DNA from: Berkiella_A sp964633725
Lineage (GTDB): Bacteria; Pseudomonadota; Gammaproteobacteria; Berkiellales; Berkiellaceae
DNA length: 64,000 bases
NCBI GenBank assembly: GCA_964633725.1
Contig: CAZWHY010000002.1
Coordinates: forward strand, 78,611-142,610
Direction of reading: 5' to 3'
Within the stretch, counting starts at the first letter, position 1. Each line of letters begins with the position of its first letter. The notes under the pieces are model-generated. The model saw nothing but the letters and a program-made list of their open reading frames with translations, made no database searches and had not been told where the DNA came from. Position numbers and translations under genes: made by a program. This document shows, in pieces, positions 54,355 through 63,339 of the stretch.

Positions 54355-55131
54355 CTAAAGCGCACGCACCAAATTACTAATATTGACAAAATCATCTACC
54401 GATAATGTTTCAGGCCTGCGAGTCGGGTCTATTGATAGCGAGCTGAGTTGTTCGGCACTCACATGGGCTTTTAGGCTATTACGAATCGTCTTGCGGCGTT
54501 GTTGAAATGCGAGATTGACCAACAGGCTAAAAAGCTCGTAATTATCCGCTGTGAGGCTGCGGGTAAAAGGCTTTAAGTGAACGACCGCAGAGTTTACTTT
54601 TGGTGGCGGGCTAAAGGCACCAGGGGGCACGTCAAATAATGGCGTCGCTTGGCAATCATATTGAATCATCACAGACAGCCTGCCATATGTTTTATTGCCG
54701 GGCTGTGCCACCATTCTGTCTACCACTTCTTTTTGCAGCAAAAATACCATATCGCTTACAGAAGCTTTAAAAGTCAGAAAATGAAATAGCAATGGGGTAG
54801 AAATATTGTAGGGCAAATTGCCAAAAATTTTGAGTTTTTGGTTTGGTGGTATTAAAGTCGAAAAATCAAACTTGAGTGCATTGGCCGCATGAACCGTTAG
54901 ATCTTTAGAATTAAACTGCTCTCCAAGATGCTCAATAAAGCGCTTGTCTATTTCTACTGCATGTAAATGCTGGGTCAACGGTACAATATGCTTAGTTAAT
55001 GCGCCTAAACCAGGCCCCACTTCAACAAGTAATTGTTGAGGTTGTGGATTGATAGCAGACACTATTTTTTGCAGATAATGATCGTCTGTTAAAAAATGTT
55101 GGCCAAAATGTTTGAGTGCGCGATAAGTCAT
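54355..55131 (-). CDS. rsmA: 16S rRNA dimethyladenosine transferase
   Basis: 258 residues. Dimethylates two adjacent adenosines near the 3' end of 16S rRNA (A1518, A1519). KHFGQHFLTDDHYLQKIV, motif I VEVGPGLGALT, the catalytic motif FGNLPYNISTPLL and PPGAFSPPPKVNSAVVHL are present. It follows pdxA by 10 bp in the conserved surA-pdxA-rsmA order. Confidence 0.97.
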   Translation of the reverse strand: MTYRALKHFGQHFLTDDHYLQKIVSAINPQPQQLLVEVGPGLGALTKHIVPLTQHLHAVEIDKRFIEHLGEQFNSKDLTVHAANALKFDFSTLIPPNQKLKIFGNLPYNISTPLLFHFLTFKASVSDMVFLLQKEVVDRMVAQPGNKTYGRLSVMIQYDCQATPLFDVPPGAFSPPPKVNSAVVHLKPFTRSLTADNYELFSLLVNLAFQQRRKTIRNSLKAHVSAEQLSSLSIDPTRRPETLSVDDFVNISNLVRAL

Positions 55132-55141
55132 ATGGATAATT

Positions 55142-56143
55142 TCACGGTAATAATAATATTTTTAAACTAGTTGCCAGTGCTAACATGAGACTGTACTCAC
55201 GTGCTTCGCCTGTTCCGGCGATGTCTAAAGCAGTACCATGATCCACAGAGGTTCTTAGGTAAGGCAGCCCTACCGTGATATTCACCAATTGTTCGAAATA
55301 TAGCGCTTTAATCGGTGCCAAGCCTTGGTCATGATACATGGCCAAAAAAGCATCGAATTTTCGACGGTTTTTAGGGGTAAAAGCCGTATCGCCCGGCAAT
55401 GGCCCATGAATATCCATATTATTTTTTTGGCATTCTTGGATTAATGGAGACATCCAGTTTTTTTCTTCGCTTCCTAATAAACCTTGTTCACCCGCGTGCG
55501 GGTTTAATCCCAATATTGCTATTTTAGGATTCGGTATTCGGTATAAATCTTGAAGACCGTGGTAAAATTTATCAATAATCTGTTTTAGTGTCTCGGCATT
55601 TAAAGCATTTGAGACTTCCTGCAAGGGAATGTGCGTTGTGGCTAATCCGACAATACAATCAGGGCTGTAAAATGTCATCAGAGGATTGGGCTGTTGGCAC
55701 AACTTTGCCAAATATTCTGTATGGCCAGAAAAAGGCACGCCAGATTGACTGATCAACGCTTTATGCACAGGCCCTGTGATTAACGCTTGTGTTATATTTT
55801 TTGAACATAAAGAATGAGCTGCATTTAAGGTATTTAATACATAGGCTGCATTCGCTGAGTTTAATGTTTGAGCGACACAAGGTTCAACCAAAGGCTCATG
55901 GTATACCGCAATTCGACCTTTGCCATTGAGCTGTGGATTGTGTTCATCAAAATCATATAGTTCAACGTCTAATGCTAATTGTAAGGCTCTTTGTTGGAGC
56001 ATGCCTTTATCGGCAATTAATACGACTTCAGCCAAATGGGGGTGATAGGCTGCGGCTAAGCAGATATCAGGTCCAATACCGGCGGGTTCACCGGGGGTGA
56101 CCGCTAGCCGGATAATCTTATCTTGTGTTGCGTCTATAGACAT
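55142..56143 (-). CDS. pdxA: 4-hydroxythreonine-4-phosphate dehydrogenase
   Basis: 333 residues. Oxidises 4-phosphohydroxy-threonine in pyridoxal phosphate synthesis. LAVTPGEPAGIGPDI at the N-terminus; metal ligands in SGHTEYLA (His), GLNPHAGEQGLLG (His) and MYHDQGLAPIKAL (His); and TSVDHGTALDIAGTG near the end. Complete and in the usual surA-pdxA-rsmA order. Confidence 0.97.
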   Translation of the reverse strand: MSIDATQDKIIRLAVTPGEPAGIGPDICLAAAYHPHLAEVVLIADKGMLQQRALQLALDVELYDFDEHNPQLNGKGRIAVYHEPLVEPCVAQTLNSANAAYVLNTLNAAHSLCSKNITQALITGPVHKALISQSGVPFSGHTEYLAKLCQQPNPLMTFYSPDCIVGLATTHIPLQEVSNALNAETLKQIIDKFYHGLQDLYRIPNPKIAILGLNPHAGEQGLLGSEEKNWMSPLIQECQKNNMDIHGPLPGDTAFTPKNRRKFDAFLAMYHDQGLAPIKALYFEQLVNITVGLPYLRTSVDHGTALDIAGTGEAREYSLMLALATSLKILLLP

Positions 56144-56185
56144 AATAAATTGAATACCACTATATTATTTTTCACTATATTATTT

Positions 56186-57478
56186 TCAAAGATACGTTTT
56201 AACGTATGCTTCATCACGCAGTTGCATTTGCCAAGCTTGTAAACGCTCTTCAAATTTACGTTGGTGTATCATTTGTTTGGCTTTTTGCCTTAGGGCATTA
56301 TCACTGTCATTTTCTATTTTTTTATCGATTAGCTCTAAAATATGCCAGCCAAAAGAAGAATGAAATGGCTCGCTAATGGTGCCCACCGTAGTGGTTTCCA
56401 TGACGTCAACAAATTCTTTGACCAGAACATCTGGTGTCACCCAGCCTAAATTACCGCCTTTTGAACTAGAGCCAAGGTCATTAGAATGGGTTTTGGCTAA
56501 AGACTCAAAGTCTTCACCAGATTGGACTTGTTTTTTAATAACCGAGAGCTTGGTTTTGGCTTCATTATCAGAAACGTAATCGTTCGTTTGCACCAAAATG
56601 TGACGAACTTTATATTTGGTTACTGGTATTTCTAGTGTTTCAGGTTGGCGTTTATCTAATAATTTGATCACATGATATCCGCTGGTGCTTTTAATGGGGT
56701 TAGGAATATCATTTTGTTTTAAGCCGGGAACAATGTTAACAAATAAAGTGGGCATTTCTCCAAGCTTGCGCCAGCCCAAATCTCCGCCTTGCAATGCTAA
56801 AGCGCTAGTAGATGTTTTAATGGCAATCTGAGCAAAGTCTGCGCCTTGTTTTAATTGTGTTATGACTTCATGGGCTTTTTGCTCGGCTGAATCCAAAGCT
56901 TCTGGTGTGGGGTTTTCTGGGGTTGGAATTAATATATGACCTACTCGGTATTCATAAGACATACCCCCCAGACCACTAGGCGAATTTAAGAATAGTTGAA
57001 TTTCTTGATCGGAGACTTGAATGGCGCCATAGACATCACGTTCTTGCAACCGCTGTAATGTAAGTTGGTTGCGAATAGTTTGTCTGTAGACTTCATACTC
57101 AATGCCTTCTGATTTGAGTTGATCAATGAATTGACCCATTGTCATTTTATTTTCTTTGGCAAAGTTCTGGATAACTTCGCTTAACATACCATCATCTACA
57201 TGGATGCCTGAGCGTTCTGCAATTTGTAGTTGTGCTTCTTGGACAATGAGATGCTCTAAGACTTGTTTGGTGAGCGCTTCTTCATCTGCGACCGTTTGTC
57301 CTTGGCTCATTAAATTTTGTGCGAATAAGCCTGTTTGCTGTTTGAGTTGGCTTTGTGTGATGACTTTATCATTGACGATAGCGGCAACGCGGTCAAGCGA
57401 TTCAACTTTTGCGGTCACAGTATTTGTACAAAGTAATAAGCAGAGTAATTTGATCAATTTATGCATTTCTGGCACCAT
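56186..57478 (-). CDS. surA: Periplasmic chaperone/peptidyl-prolyl isomerase SurA
   Basis: 430 residues. A signal peptide (to about 24, ending TVTA) precedes the SurA N-domain (VAAIVNDKVITQSQL) and two parvulin domains: YRVGHILIPTP to GYHVIKLLDKR, and YKVRHILVQTND to GWHILELIDKK. The C-terminal helix completes the chaperone module. It carries outer-membrane proteins such as LptD, whose gene lies upstream on the same strand. An ATG four codons in (57466) is an alternative start. Confidence 0.97.
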   Translation of the reverse strand: MVPEMHKLIKLLCLLLCTNTVTAKVESLDRVAAIVNDKVITQSQLKQQTGLFAQNLMSQGQTVADEEALTKQVLEHLIVQEAQLQIAERSGIHVDDGMLSEVIQNFAKENKMTMGQFIDQLKSEGIEYEVYRQTIRNQLTLQRLQERDVYGAIQVSDQEIQLFLNSPSGLGGMSYEYRVGHILIPTPENPTPEALDSAEQKAHEVITQLKQGADFAQIAIKTSTSALALQGGDLGWRKLGEMPTLFVNIVPGLKQNDIPNPIKSTSGYHVIKLLDKRQPETLEIPVTKYKVRHILVQTNDYVSDNEAKTKLSVIKKQVQSGEDFESLAKTHSNDLGSSSKGGNLGWVTPDVLVKEFVDVMETTTVGTISEPFHSSFGWHILELIDKKIENDSDNALRQKAKQMIHQRKFEERLQAWQMQLRDEAYVKTYL

Positions 57479-57601
57479 TTCTCAGATTTAATATTTAAAT
57501 TCAGCGCGGAAAGTATAACACTTTCAATAAGCAGGCGACACACAAAGCAGTAGTTAGCCGACTGCTTGCGTAGTTGTAAAATTTGACGATATATCAATGG
57601 G

Positions 57602-60061
57602 TTATTCAACTTTAGGCAGAGCAAGGCGCTCGGCTAATGGGATATATCCGGGTATTTTTTTGTCTAATTTTCCATCTGCTTGGTTTAATCCAACACTACT
57701 TAAGCCTTTGAACACAAATTGGAACATAAATTGGTTCACAAATTCTCGGCCGACTAGCGCATTACCCAATTGACGGTAGCGACTAAAAACGACTTGCCAG
57801 GCAAAACAGCAGCTATTATATTCTAGCCCACCTAGTGTTTCGATAAAGTGCTTAAACTCAAAGTCATAATGCACACGCCCTAAAATATTTATTTTTGAGG
57901 TTAAAGGCATTAAGATAGAGGCATCCCCTTGATTGAGTCGTCCAAGCGTTGCATTACTGAAGTTGATGTTTTTTTCATCGTGTCGGGTAAAATAGTAATT
58001 AAGATTCAATAAATAATTGTCCCAAAAAGGATAATGTAAAAACATCGAGGCTTGATCTATTAATTGCCCGTCTGTGCGCCACTCTACAAAAGAGCCCAGT
58101 TGTAATTTGCTAGGTGTAGAGAACACAAATTCACTTAGGATATTAGAATGCTTAACGGATTGCCTTGGCAAATTTGCACTGCTACATTGTCCCGGTAATA
58201 TTGTCGTGTCACACAGTTGTACTTTTTCTGGTGTAAAATAAAAAATTTCTCCCACGCCCATTCTAAACCATTCAAATAGATTGTCTGTGCTGAGCAGTTG
58301 GGTATTGAGGCTGAGCGATACTTGATTGGCTTCATTTAAACGGTCACCACCACTAAAACGATTGTGACGATATAACTGTGCATAACTGAAGTTAATAATA
58401 CCGCTATCAAAATTTGGATATTGGCTTTGATCGCGGTACGGGATATACGTGTAATATAATCTAGGTGTTAAACTTTGTGTCCAATTGCAATTATAAGTAT
58501 GATAATTTTTCTCAAAGAAAATTTTACTATCCAGGGTATAAATAGGCGCGAAACGATTCGCATGGGTATCTATATGAGCCATCGTATCTTGCAAGTTCAA
58601 GCTATAGCTTAACCAGTCTGCATATAAAGTTGGCGTTAGCTCACCCCAAGCTCGCCTTAATGGCAAACTAAAAGCGGGTTGAATGTGTGCTCTTTGTCCT
58701 TGTACAGGGGTTGTATGCGAAATAGGATCGCCTGGGTGGGTAAAACTAACGATTTCACCATTGAGGGCAAAATTTAGATTACCCCACAGGTTGGGATAGT
58801 CCGCTTCAAAAATCCACTGTGGTTGGCGTCTATATATTTCTGATACCACGTCGCCTTTGAATGCCTGTAAGACTTGGTATTCTTCTACTCTAAAAGTATG
58901 AAACCAATTTTGGCCAAAATAGCTGGCTTGCGCACGTTGTGGTAAATGCAGCGTGCTGATGGTATGTATATCATTGCCCAAGTCAACAAAATAATTGTCA
59001 TCGCTGACATAATGATAATCAATATTAAATTGCCATTGGTTAAACGAAATGTTTTGTTTTAGCCCCGCGCCGAACCTATAGTCATGGTGACCAATGCCTT
59101 GTATTCTGGGATCGTTGGTAGAATAGCCAGAAGGGATCTGACTCAATGTATTATCCCTAAATTTTTGATGGGCGCTATCGTTTGGTAAATATTGTAGATC
59201 TAAAATAGTGGATGAATGGGAATTAATATGTCTAAAGTGTGATTCTATGCCGGCGCCTCGTTTGGTATAGCCCGATAAGCCAATAATCAAGTCATAATTG
59301 GGTGCTAAATTAAAATAATAGGGAACAGTCAAGCTTAATCCTGATTGACTAGAGCTGCTATAAGATGGAAATAAGAAGCCACTGTGTCTTTTGTTGTCTA
59401 TTGGGTACTCCAAGTAGGGCCAATAAAAAACAGGCAAACCACGTGCTCGTAAGCTCAAATTTTTGGCTTTTGCTCTACCCGTATTTGGGTTAAGCGTTAT
59501 TTTTTCTGCGTGCAGTGCCCAATCTGTATTGTCGGGTGGGCAGGTGGTGAATACAGTTTGATGTAAAATAACATTCTGATCGGGTAACAACTCTGTAGAC
59601 TTGCTATTGGCTCGGGCATGCCTAGGGTACCATCTGAGTATAGAGTCATGTAGCTGAAAATATTGTCGGCTATGTTCGTAAAACGCACTTTTTGCCCAAA
59701 TGCTGATATTAGGCTGATGAAATTCTACATGACCTTTTGCTTTGAGGGTTTGCCAATCACCATTTGTGCGATAGATATCGATTTGATCGGCTTTGAGTGT
59801 TCTTTGACCTTGCTGGGCATGAGCGTTATAGAAAGTGGACGTGCCATTTATTACCGTTTGACTAGAGTCAAAGTCAATATCTATGGGTAAATCAAATTCT
59901 CCGCGCTGATAGCTGGGATCTACTGGTACATAGGGTTGGTAATGGCCATTGCATAGGCCGGGCTGATTTTCTGGCGTGATCCAATCAGGAGCGGACGCAT
60001 TTGCATTCATGCGAAAAGGCAGTAAAAGAGAACAAATGAGAATGCAGTTGGTTAGATGCAC
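57602..60061 (-). CDS. lptD: LPS-assembly protein LptD
   Basis: 819 residues from a GTG. A signal peptide (to about 24) precedes the OstA/LptA-like jellyroll (DIDFDSSQTVINGTSTFYN, split; LKADQIDIYRTNG; AKGHVEFHQPNISI) and a large C-terminal barrel. Cysteines expected for the two interdomain disulfides are there: Cys37, one in VFTTCPPDN, and the adjacent pair in NSCCFAWQ. It inserts lipopolysaccharide into the outer leaflet together with LptE. It lies upstream of surA on the same strand and diverges from amgK. Confidence 0.97.
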   Translation of the reverse strand: MHLTNCILICSLLLPFRMNANASAPDWITPENQPGLCNGHYQPYVPVDPSYQRGEFDLPIDIDFDSSQTVINGTSTFYNAHAQQGQRTLKADQIDIYRTNGDWQTLKAKGHVEFHQPNISIWAKSAFYEHSRQYFQLHDSILRWYPRHARANSKSTELLPDQNVILHQTVFTTCPPDNTDWALHAEKITLNPNTGRAKAKNLSLRARGLPVFYWPYLEYPIDNKRHSGFLFPSYSSSSQSGLSLTVPYYFNLAPNYDLIIGLSGYTKRGAGIESHFRHINSHSSTILDLQYLPNDSAHQKFRDNTLSQIPSGYSTNDPRIQGIGHHDYRFGAGLKQNISFNQWQFNIDYHYVSDDNYFVDLGNDIHTISTLHLPQRAQASYFGQNWFHTFRVEEYQVLQAFKGDVVSEIYRRQPQWIFEADYPNLWGNLNFALNGEIVSFTHPGDPISHTTPVQGQRAHIQPAFSLPLRRAWGELTPTLYADWLSYSLNLQDTMAHIDTHANRFAPIYTLDSKIFFEKNYHTYNCNWTQSLTPRLYYTYIPYRDQSQYPNFDSGIINFSYAQLYRHNRFSGGDRLNEANQVSLSLNTQLLSTDNLFEWFRMGVGEIFYFTPEKVQLCDTTILPGQCSSANLPRQSVKHSNILSEFVFSTPSKLQLGSFVEWRTDGQLIDQASMFLHYPFWDNYLLNLNYYFTRHDEKNINFSNATLGRLNQGDASILMPLTSKINILGRVHYDFEFKHFIETLGGLEYNSCCFAWQVVFSRYRQLGNALVGREFVNQFMFQFVFKGLSSVGLNQADGKLDKKIPGYIPLAERLALPKVE

Positions 60062-60227
60062 AGCTTTATCTTAAGTAATGTTAAATATTTTTTGTACGAC
60101 TATTTTGTATAGCTCAATGTAATATAGGCGCGAAGGGTATATTTGCATAGTGATTGCTGGCTGTAAACAAAAAATAGCTCTAACATATAGATTAGAGTCG
60201 TTATAAAACAAAAAGTTACTAATAAAG

Positions 60228-61259
60228 ATGGAAAACAAACTTACCAAGTGGGTGGTCTCAGTGTTGGCTGATAAAGATATCAGCTGTAAAGCGCTGGTTG
60301 GGGATGCGAGCGCTCGTCGATATTTTAGAGTTCAGAGCGGGTTGAATCATTATATTGCTATGGTGTCACCGCTGAAACAAGAGCCATTATTGCCTTTTGT
60401 AGAAGTGGCTCAAGCGTGGCATCATCATGGTGTAAAAGTGCCAGAGCTTATTGCTGCGGACTTAAATCTAGGATTTGCATTGTTGACTGATTTTGGTGAC
60501 GTGCTCTTACAAGATAAATTAACAGTACAAAATGTGGATGATTTTTATCACAAAGCCTCAATAGTATTAGAGAAGATTCAAGTGGCTCCACAGCCATCCC
60601 ACTATGCTTATCCAATGTTTGATGAGCAACACATATTAGCAGAGCTCAATTATTTTAATGAATGGTGCTTAAGCGCACTATTAGGGCTAGAACAGAAATC
60701 ATATGAGAAAATGTTAAACAGCTTGTATCGTCAATTAGTAGGATATTGCCAAGCACAGCCTCAGGTTGTGGTTCACCGAGATTATCATTGTCGCAATATT
60801 ATGGTTGTGCCTGATAATGAGGGTGAAGAAGTTGGCATCTTAGATTTTCAAGATGCGATGATAGGGCCTATCACCTATGACTGGGTTTCTTTGACCAAAG
60901 ATTGCTACATTCAGTGGCCAGTAGAAAAAGTGCAATTATGGCTAAAGGATTTTTATAATATGTGCCAACGGCAAAAATTATTTGACTTGCCTTCTTTTTC
61001 AACGTTTCAATTGTGGTTTGATATGACAGGGCTGCAACGGCATTTAAAAGTTCTAGGTATTTTTGCTAGATTAAGTGTGAGAGATGGCAAATCAGATTAT
61101 TTGAGTGATGTGCCTAGAATCATGGATTATATTTTTGAAGTCTGTCAACGGTATGAACATTTACAGGATTTTCAGCAATGGCTAAAAATAACATTATGGC
61201 CAGCTTTGGAAGGGGTGATTCAACCGCTATCCTATTCAAAAGTTAAGGGAGCTTATTAA
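60228..61259 (+). CDS. amgK: N-acetylmuramate/N-acetylglucosamine kinase AmgK
   Basis: 343 residues of the APH-type phosphotransferase fold. In Pseudomonas, AmgK phosphorylates the anomeric position of MurNAc in a peptidoglycan recycling route that bypasses de novo UDP-MurNAc synthesis. GDASARRYFRVQ at the N-terminus, the Brenner motif VVHRDYHCRNIM with catalytic Asp, and GILDFQDAMIGPITYDWVSL, with the metal-binding Asp, fit. One base separates it from murU, the next enzyme, which makes the assignment strong. Confidence 0.93.
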   Translation: MENKLTKWVVSVLADKDISCKALVGDASARRYFRVQSGLNHYIAMVSPLKQEPLLPFVEVAQAWHHHGVKVPELIAADLNLGFALLTDFGDVLLQDKLTVQNVDDFYHKASIVLEKIQVAPQPSHYAYPMFDEQHILAELNYFNEWCLSALLGLEQKSYEKMLNSLYRQLVGYCQAQPQVVVHRDYHCRNIMVVPDNEGEEVGILDFQDAMIGPITYDWVSLTKDCYIQWPVEKVQLWLKDFYNMCQRQKLFDLPSFSTFQLWFDMTGLQRHLKVLGIFARLSVRDGKSDYLSDVPRIMDYIFEVCQRYEHLQDFQQWLKITLWPALEGVIQPLSYSKVKGAY

Positions 61260-61260
61260 G

Positions 61261-61953
61261 ATGAAGGCGATGATACTGGCAGCAGGCCGGGGTAAGCGAC
61301 TGAGACCTTTGACCGATGAATGTCCAAAGCCTTTAATCAAAGTAAGTGGCAAGCCCCTTATAGACTACCACATAGCAAATTTATCGCATGCCGGTGTAGA
61401 AGAAATTATTATTAACATTTCTCACTTGGGCGAGCGTATTCGTGATTATGTTGAGTCTAAGAAAAAGCTGTGGAATGTGACGGTTCAATTTTCTTATGAG
61501 CCAGAACCGCTAGAAGTGGGGGGGGGGATTTTTAAAGCTTTGCCTCTATTAGGTTCAGAACCATTCATTATTGTGAATGGCGATGTTTGGACGGATTATG
61601 ATTATAGAGCCCTACCTACAGAGCCAGGGGGACTGGCACACTTGGTTTTGGTTAGTAATCCGCCTCACAATATTAATGGCGATTTTGGTTTAAGAGCGGA
61701 TGGTTTTGTTGTGCCTGATCCTTATTTAGGCAAATATACTTATTCGGGTATTGGGGTTTTACGAGCTGAACTATTTGCGCATAGTGAGCCGGGGGCTTTT
61801 GCCTTTGCGCCAGTGTTAGAAAGTGCAATGGCTCAAAATGCTTTGGTAGGTGAATATTATGGGGGCGTGTGGTCTGATGTAGGGACTTATGAGCGCTTGC
61901 AAACACTAGAGAATGCTTTAGCATTAAGCCAAAGATCACGAAAAATTTCATAA
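61261..61953 (+). CDS. murU: N-acetylmuramate-1-phosphate uridylyltransferase MurU
   Basis: 230 residues, nucleotidyltransferase fold. MILAAGRGKRLRPLTDECPK carries the nucleotide-binding loop; INISHLGERI, VNGDVWTDYD with the metal-binding Asp, and GVWSDVGTYERL close the site. It converts MurNAc-1-phosphate made by AmgK into UDP-MurNAc. The pair implies fosfomycin-insensitive recycling of cell-wall sugar, as known in Pseudomonas; the phenotype here is inference. AAGGGAGC precedes the ATG. Confidence 0.94.
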   Translation: MKAMILAAGRGKRLRPLTDECPKPLIKVSGKPLIDYHIANLSHAGVEEIIINISHLGERIRDYVESKKKLWNVTVQFSYEPEPLEVGGGIFKALPLLGSEPFIIVNGDVWTDYDYRALPTEPGGLAHLVLVSNPPHNINGDFGLRADGFVVPDPYLGKYTYSGIGVLRAELFAHSEPGAFAFAPVLESAMAQNALVGEYYGGVWSDVGTYERLQTLENALALSQRSRKIS

Positions 61954-61962
61954 GTTTGTTTC

Positions 61963-62757
61963 ATGCGAAATATTGGTAAAATACTGGGCTTCCTAGTCGG
62001 GGGGCTTATGTTGGGTCCCTTTGGTGCGGTTTCAGGATTGCTAATGGGACACTTTCTGGATTTGGGGCGTGGACAAGAGCAAGTCAAAAAACAAGTTCAT
62101 CAACTCCGAACTTCCAGGAAAATTTTTTTTCAAACAACGTTTTCTATTATGGGTTATTTGGCCAAAGTCGATGGGCGTGTCAGTGAGAAGGAAATCCAAG
62201 TCGCTCGAGAAATTATGTCAAAGTTGGGGCTAAATCAGGCGCAAAAATTAAGAGCCATGCATTTTTTCAACCATGGCAAGTCATCTGATTTTAGTTTTAA
62301 TCAACAAATAGATAAGTTTTATCAATACTGTGGTGCCCAACCCTATTTGGTAGAATTATTTATGGAGATCCAGCTAAAGAGTGTCATGGCGGATAACCAT
62401 CAGAATCAATATAAACAATATGCCTTAAAACAAATTTGTCAAAGATTAAATTTCTCGAACAGCGCGGTAGAAAGTCTTTTGTATCAATACCAATCAGAGC
62501 AAGCCTACCAAAAAAGAAAAAGAACAACCCGCTCAACAGTAGATGAATTAAGCAGTGCTTACCTTCGGCTTGGCATAGCAAAAGATACGGATACTAAGGA
62601 GGTCAAAAAAGCCTATAAAAAATTAGTCAGCCAAAATCATCCAGATAAATTAGTGGCCAAAGGCTTACCAGAAGAAATGGTCAAAATGGCAACAGAAAAA
62701 ATGCAGAAAATTCAAAATGCTTATGATTTAATCTGTCAGTCTAGGGGGCTTAAGTAA
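61963..62757 (+). CDS. djlA: Membrane-anchored co-chaperone DjlA
   Basis: 264 residues. A Gly-rich N-terminal membrane segment (about 5-31), a central TerB-like helical domain (YLAKVDGRVSEKEIQVAREI) and a C-terminal J domain (YLRLGIAKDTDTKEVKKAYK, then QNHPDKLVAKGLP with the HPD motif). DjlA stimulates DnaK and modulates envelope stress signalling; it is needed for intracellular growth in Legionella. It is the third gene of the amgK-murU-djlA run and overlaps the next, convergent gene by 8 bp. Confidence 0.95.
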   Translation: MRNIGKILGFLVGGLMLGPFGAVSGLLMGHFLDLGRGQEQVKKQVHQLRTSRKIFFQTTFSIMGYLAKVDGRVSEKEIQVAREIMSKLGLNQAQKLRAMHFFNHGKSSDFSFNQQIDKFYQYCGAQPYLVELFMEIQLKSVMADNHQNQYKQYALKQICQRLNFSNSAVESLLYQYQSEQAYQKRKRTTRSTVDELSSAYLRLGIAKDTDTKEVKKAYKKLVSQNHPDKLVAKGLPEEMVKMATEKMQKIQNAYDLICQSRGLK

Positions 62758-63181
62758 GTTTAATCGTGTCTAAGCGATCAAATATCTTATAATTTTTCCC
62801 CTCTTGTTTTAAAACCAAAACGGCATAACTTTTGTCGCGAATTTTTTGTAAAGCAGCATTGATAGAGCTTAGAGCCGTAGTTGCTTGAAAATCTTTTTTT
62901 GTGCCGGTAATAACATGACACAGCGGTAGTATCGGAGTTAATGCATCAATAATATGTTTAGTCTGGGTAGAGGTTAACTCTAATATAATGATTTTTTTTT
63001 GTAGTTGAGCCGCAATAATAGCCTTGTGTGATGCGCGGCTAGACGATTTGGTAGAAAAATCGGCTGAGGTTATGAATAATGCATGTTCTCGATGTGCTTG
63101 ATTAAATTTGCAGTGGTTTAGTTCATAATTATCTAATAGAACAGATATATTTTGGTCGAGCTGTCTTGTTTGTTCTTCCAT
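62750..63181 (-). CDS. Hypothetical protein
   Basis: 143 residues, soluble, no signal peptide. The order ALFITSAD, KAIIAAQLQKKIIILELT, LPLCHVITG, and YAVLVLKQEGKNYKIFDRL suggests alternating strands and helices, but no family was recognised. It diverges from the NADAR-like gene by 158 bp and converges on djlA with an 8-bp overlap. Confidence 0.65.
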   Translation of the reverse strand: MEEQTRQLDQNISVLLDNYELNHCKFNQAHREHALFITSADFSTKSSSRASHKAIIAAQLQKKIIILELTSTQTKHIIDALTPILPLCHVITGTKKDFQATTALSSINAALQKIRDKSYAVLVLKQEGKNYKIFDRLDTIKLT

Positions 63182-63339
63182 GATTTTACGAACTCCATTT
63201 TTTACATTGATAACAATGTGTTAGTCCTACCCGTTATTCTACACGTTTATTGTATTAGGTGTACTTTCAGGTATATAGAAAAGGGAAATATGCTAATGTG
63301 TTAGTTAGTTTGCGGATAATATTAATAGGTAGAGTGAAC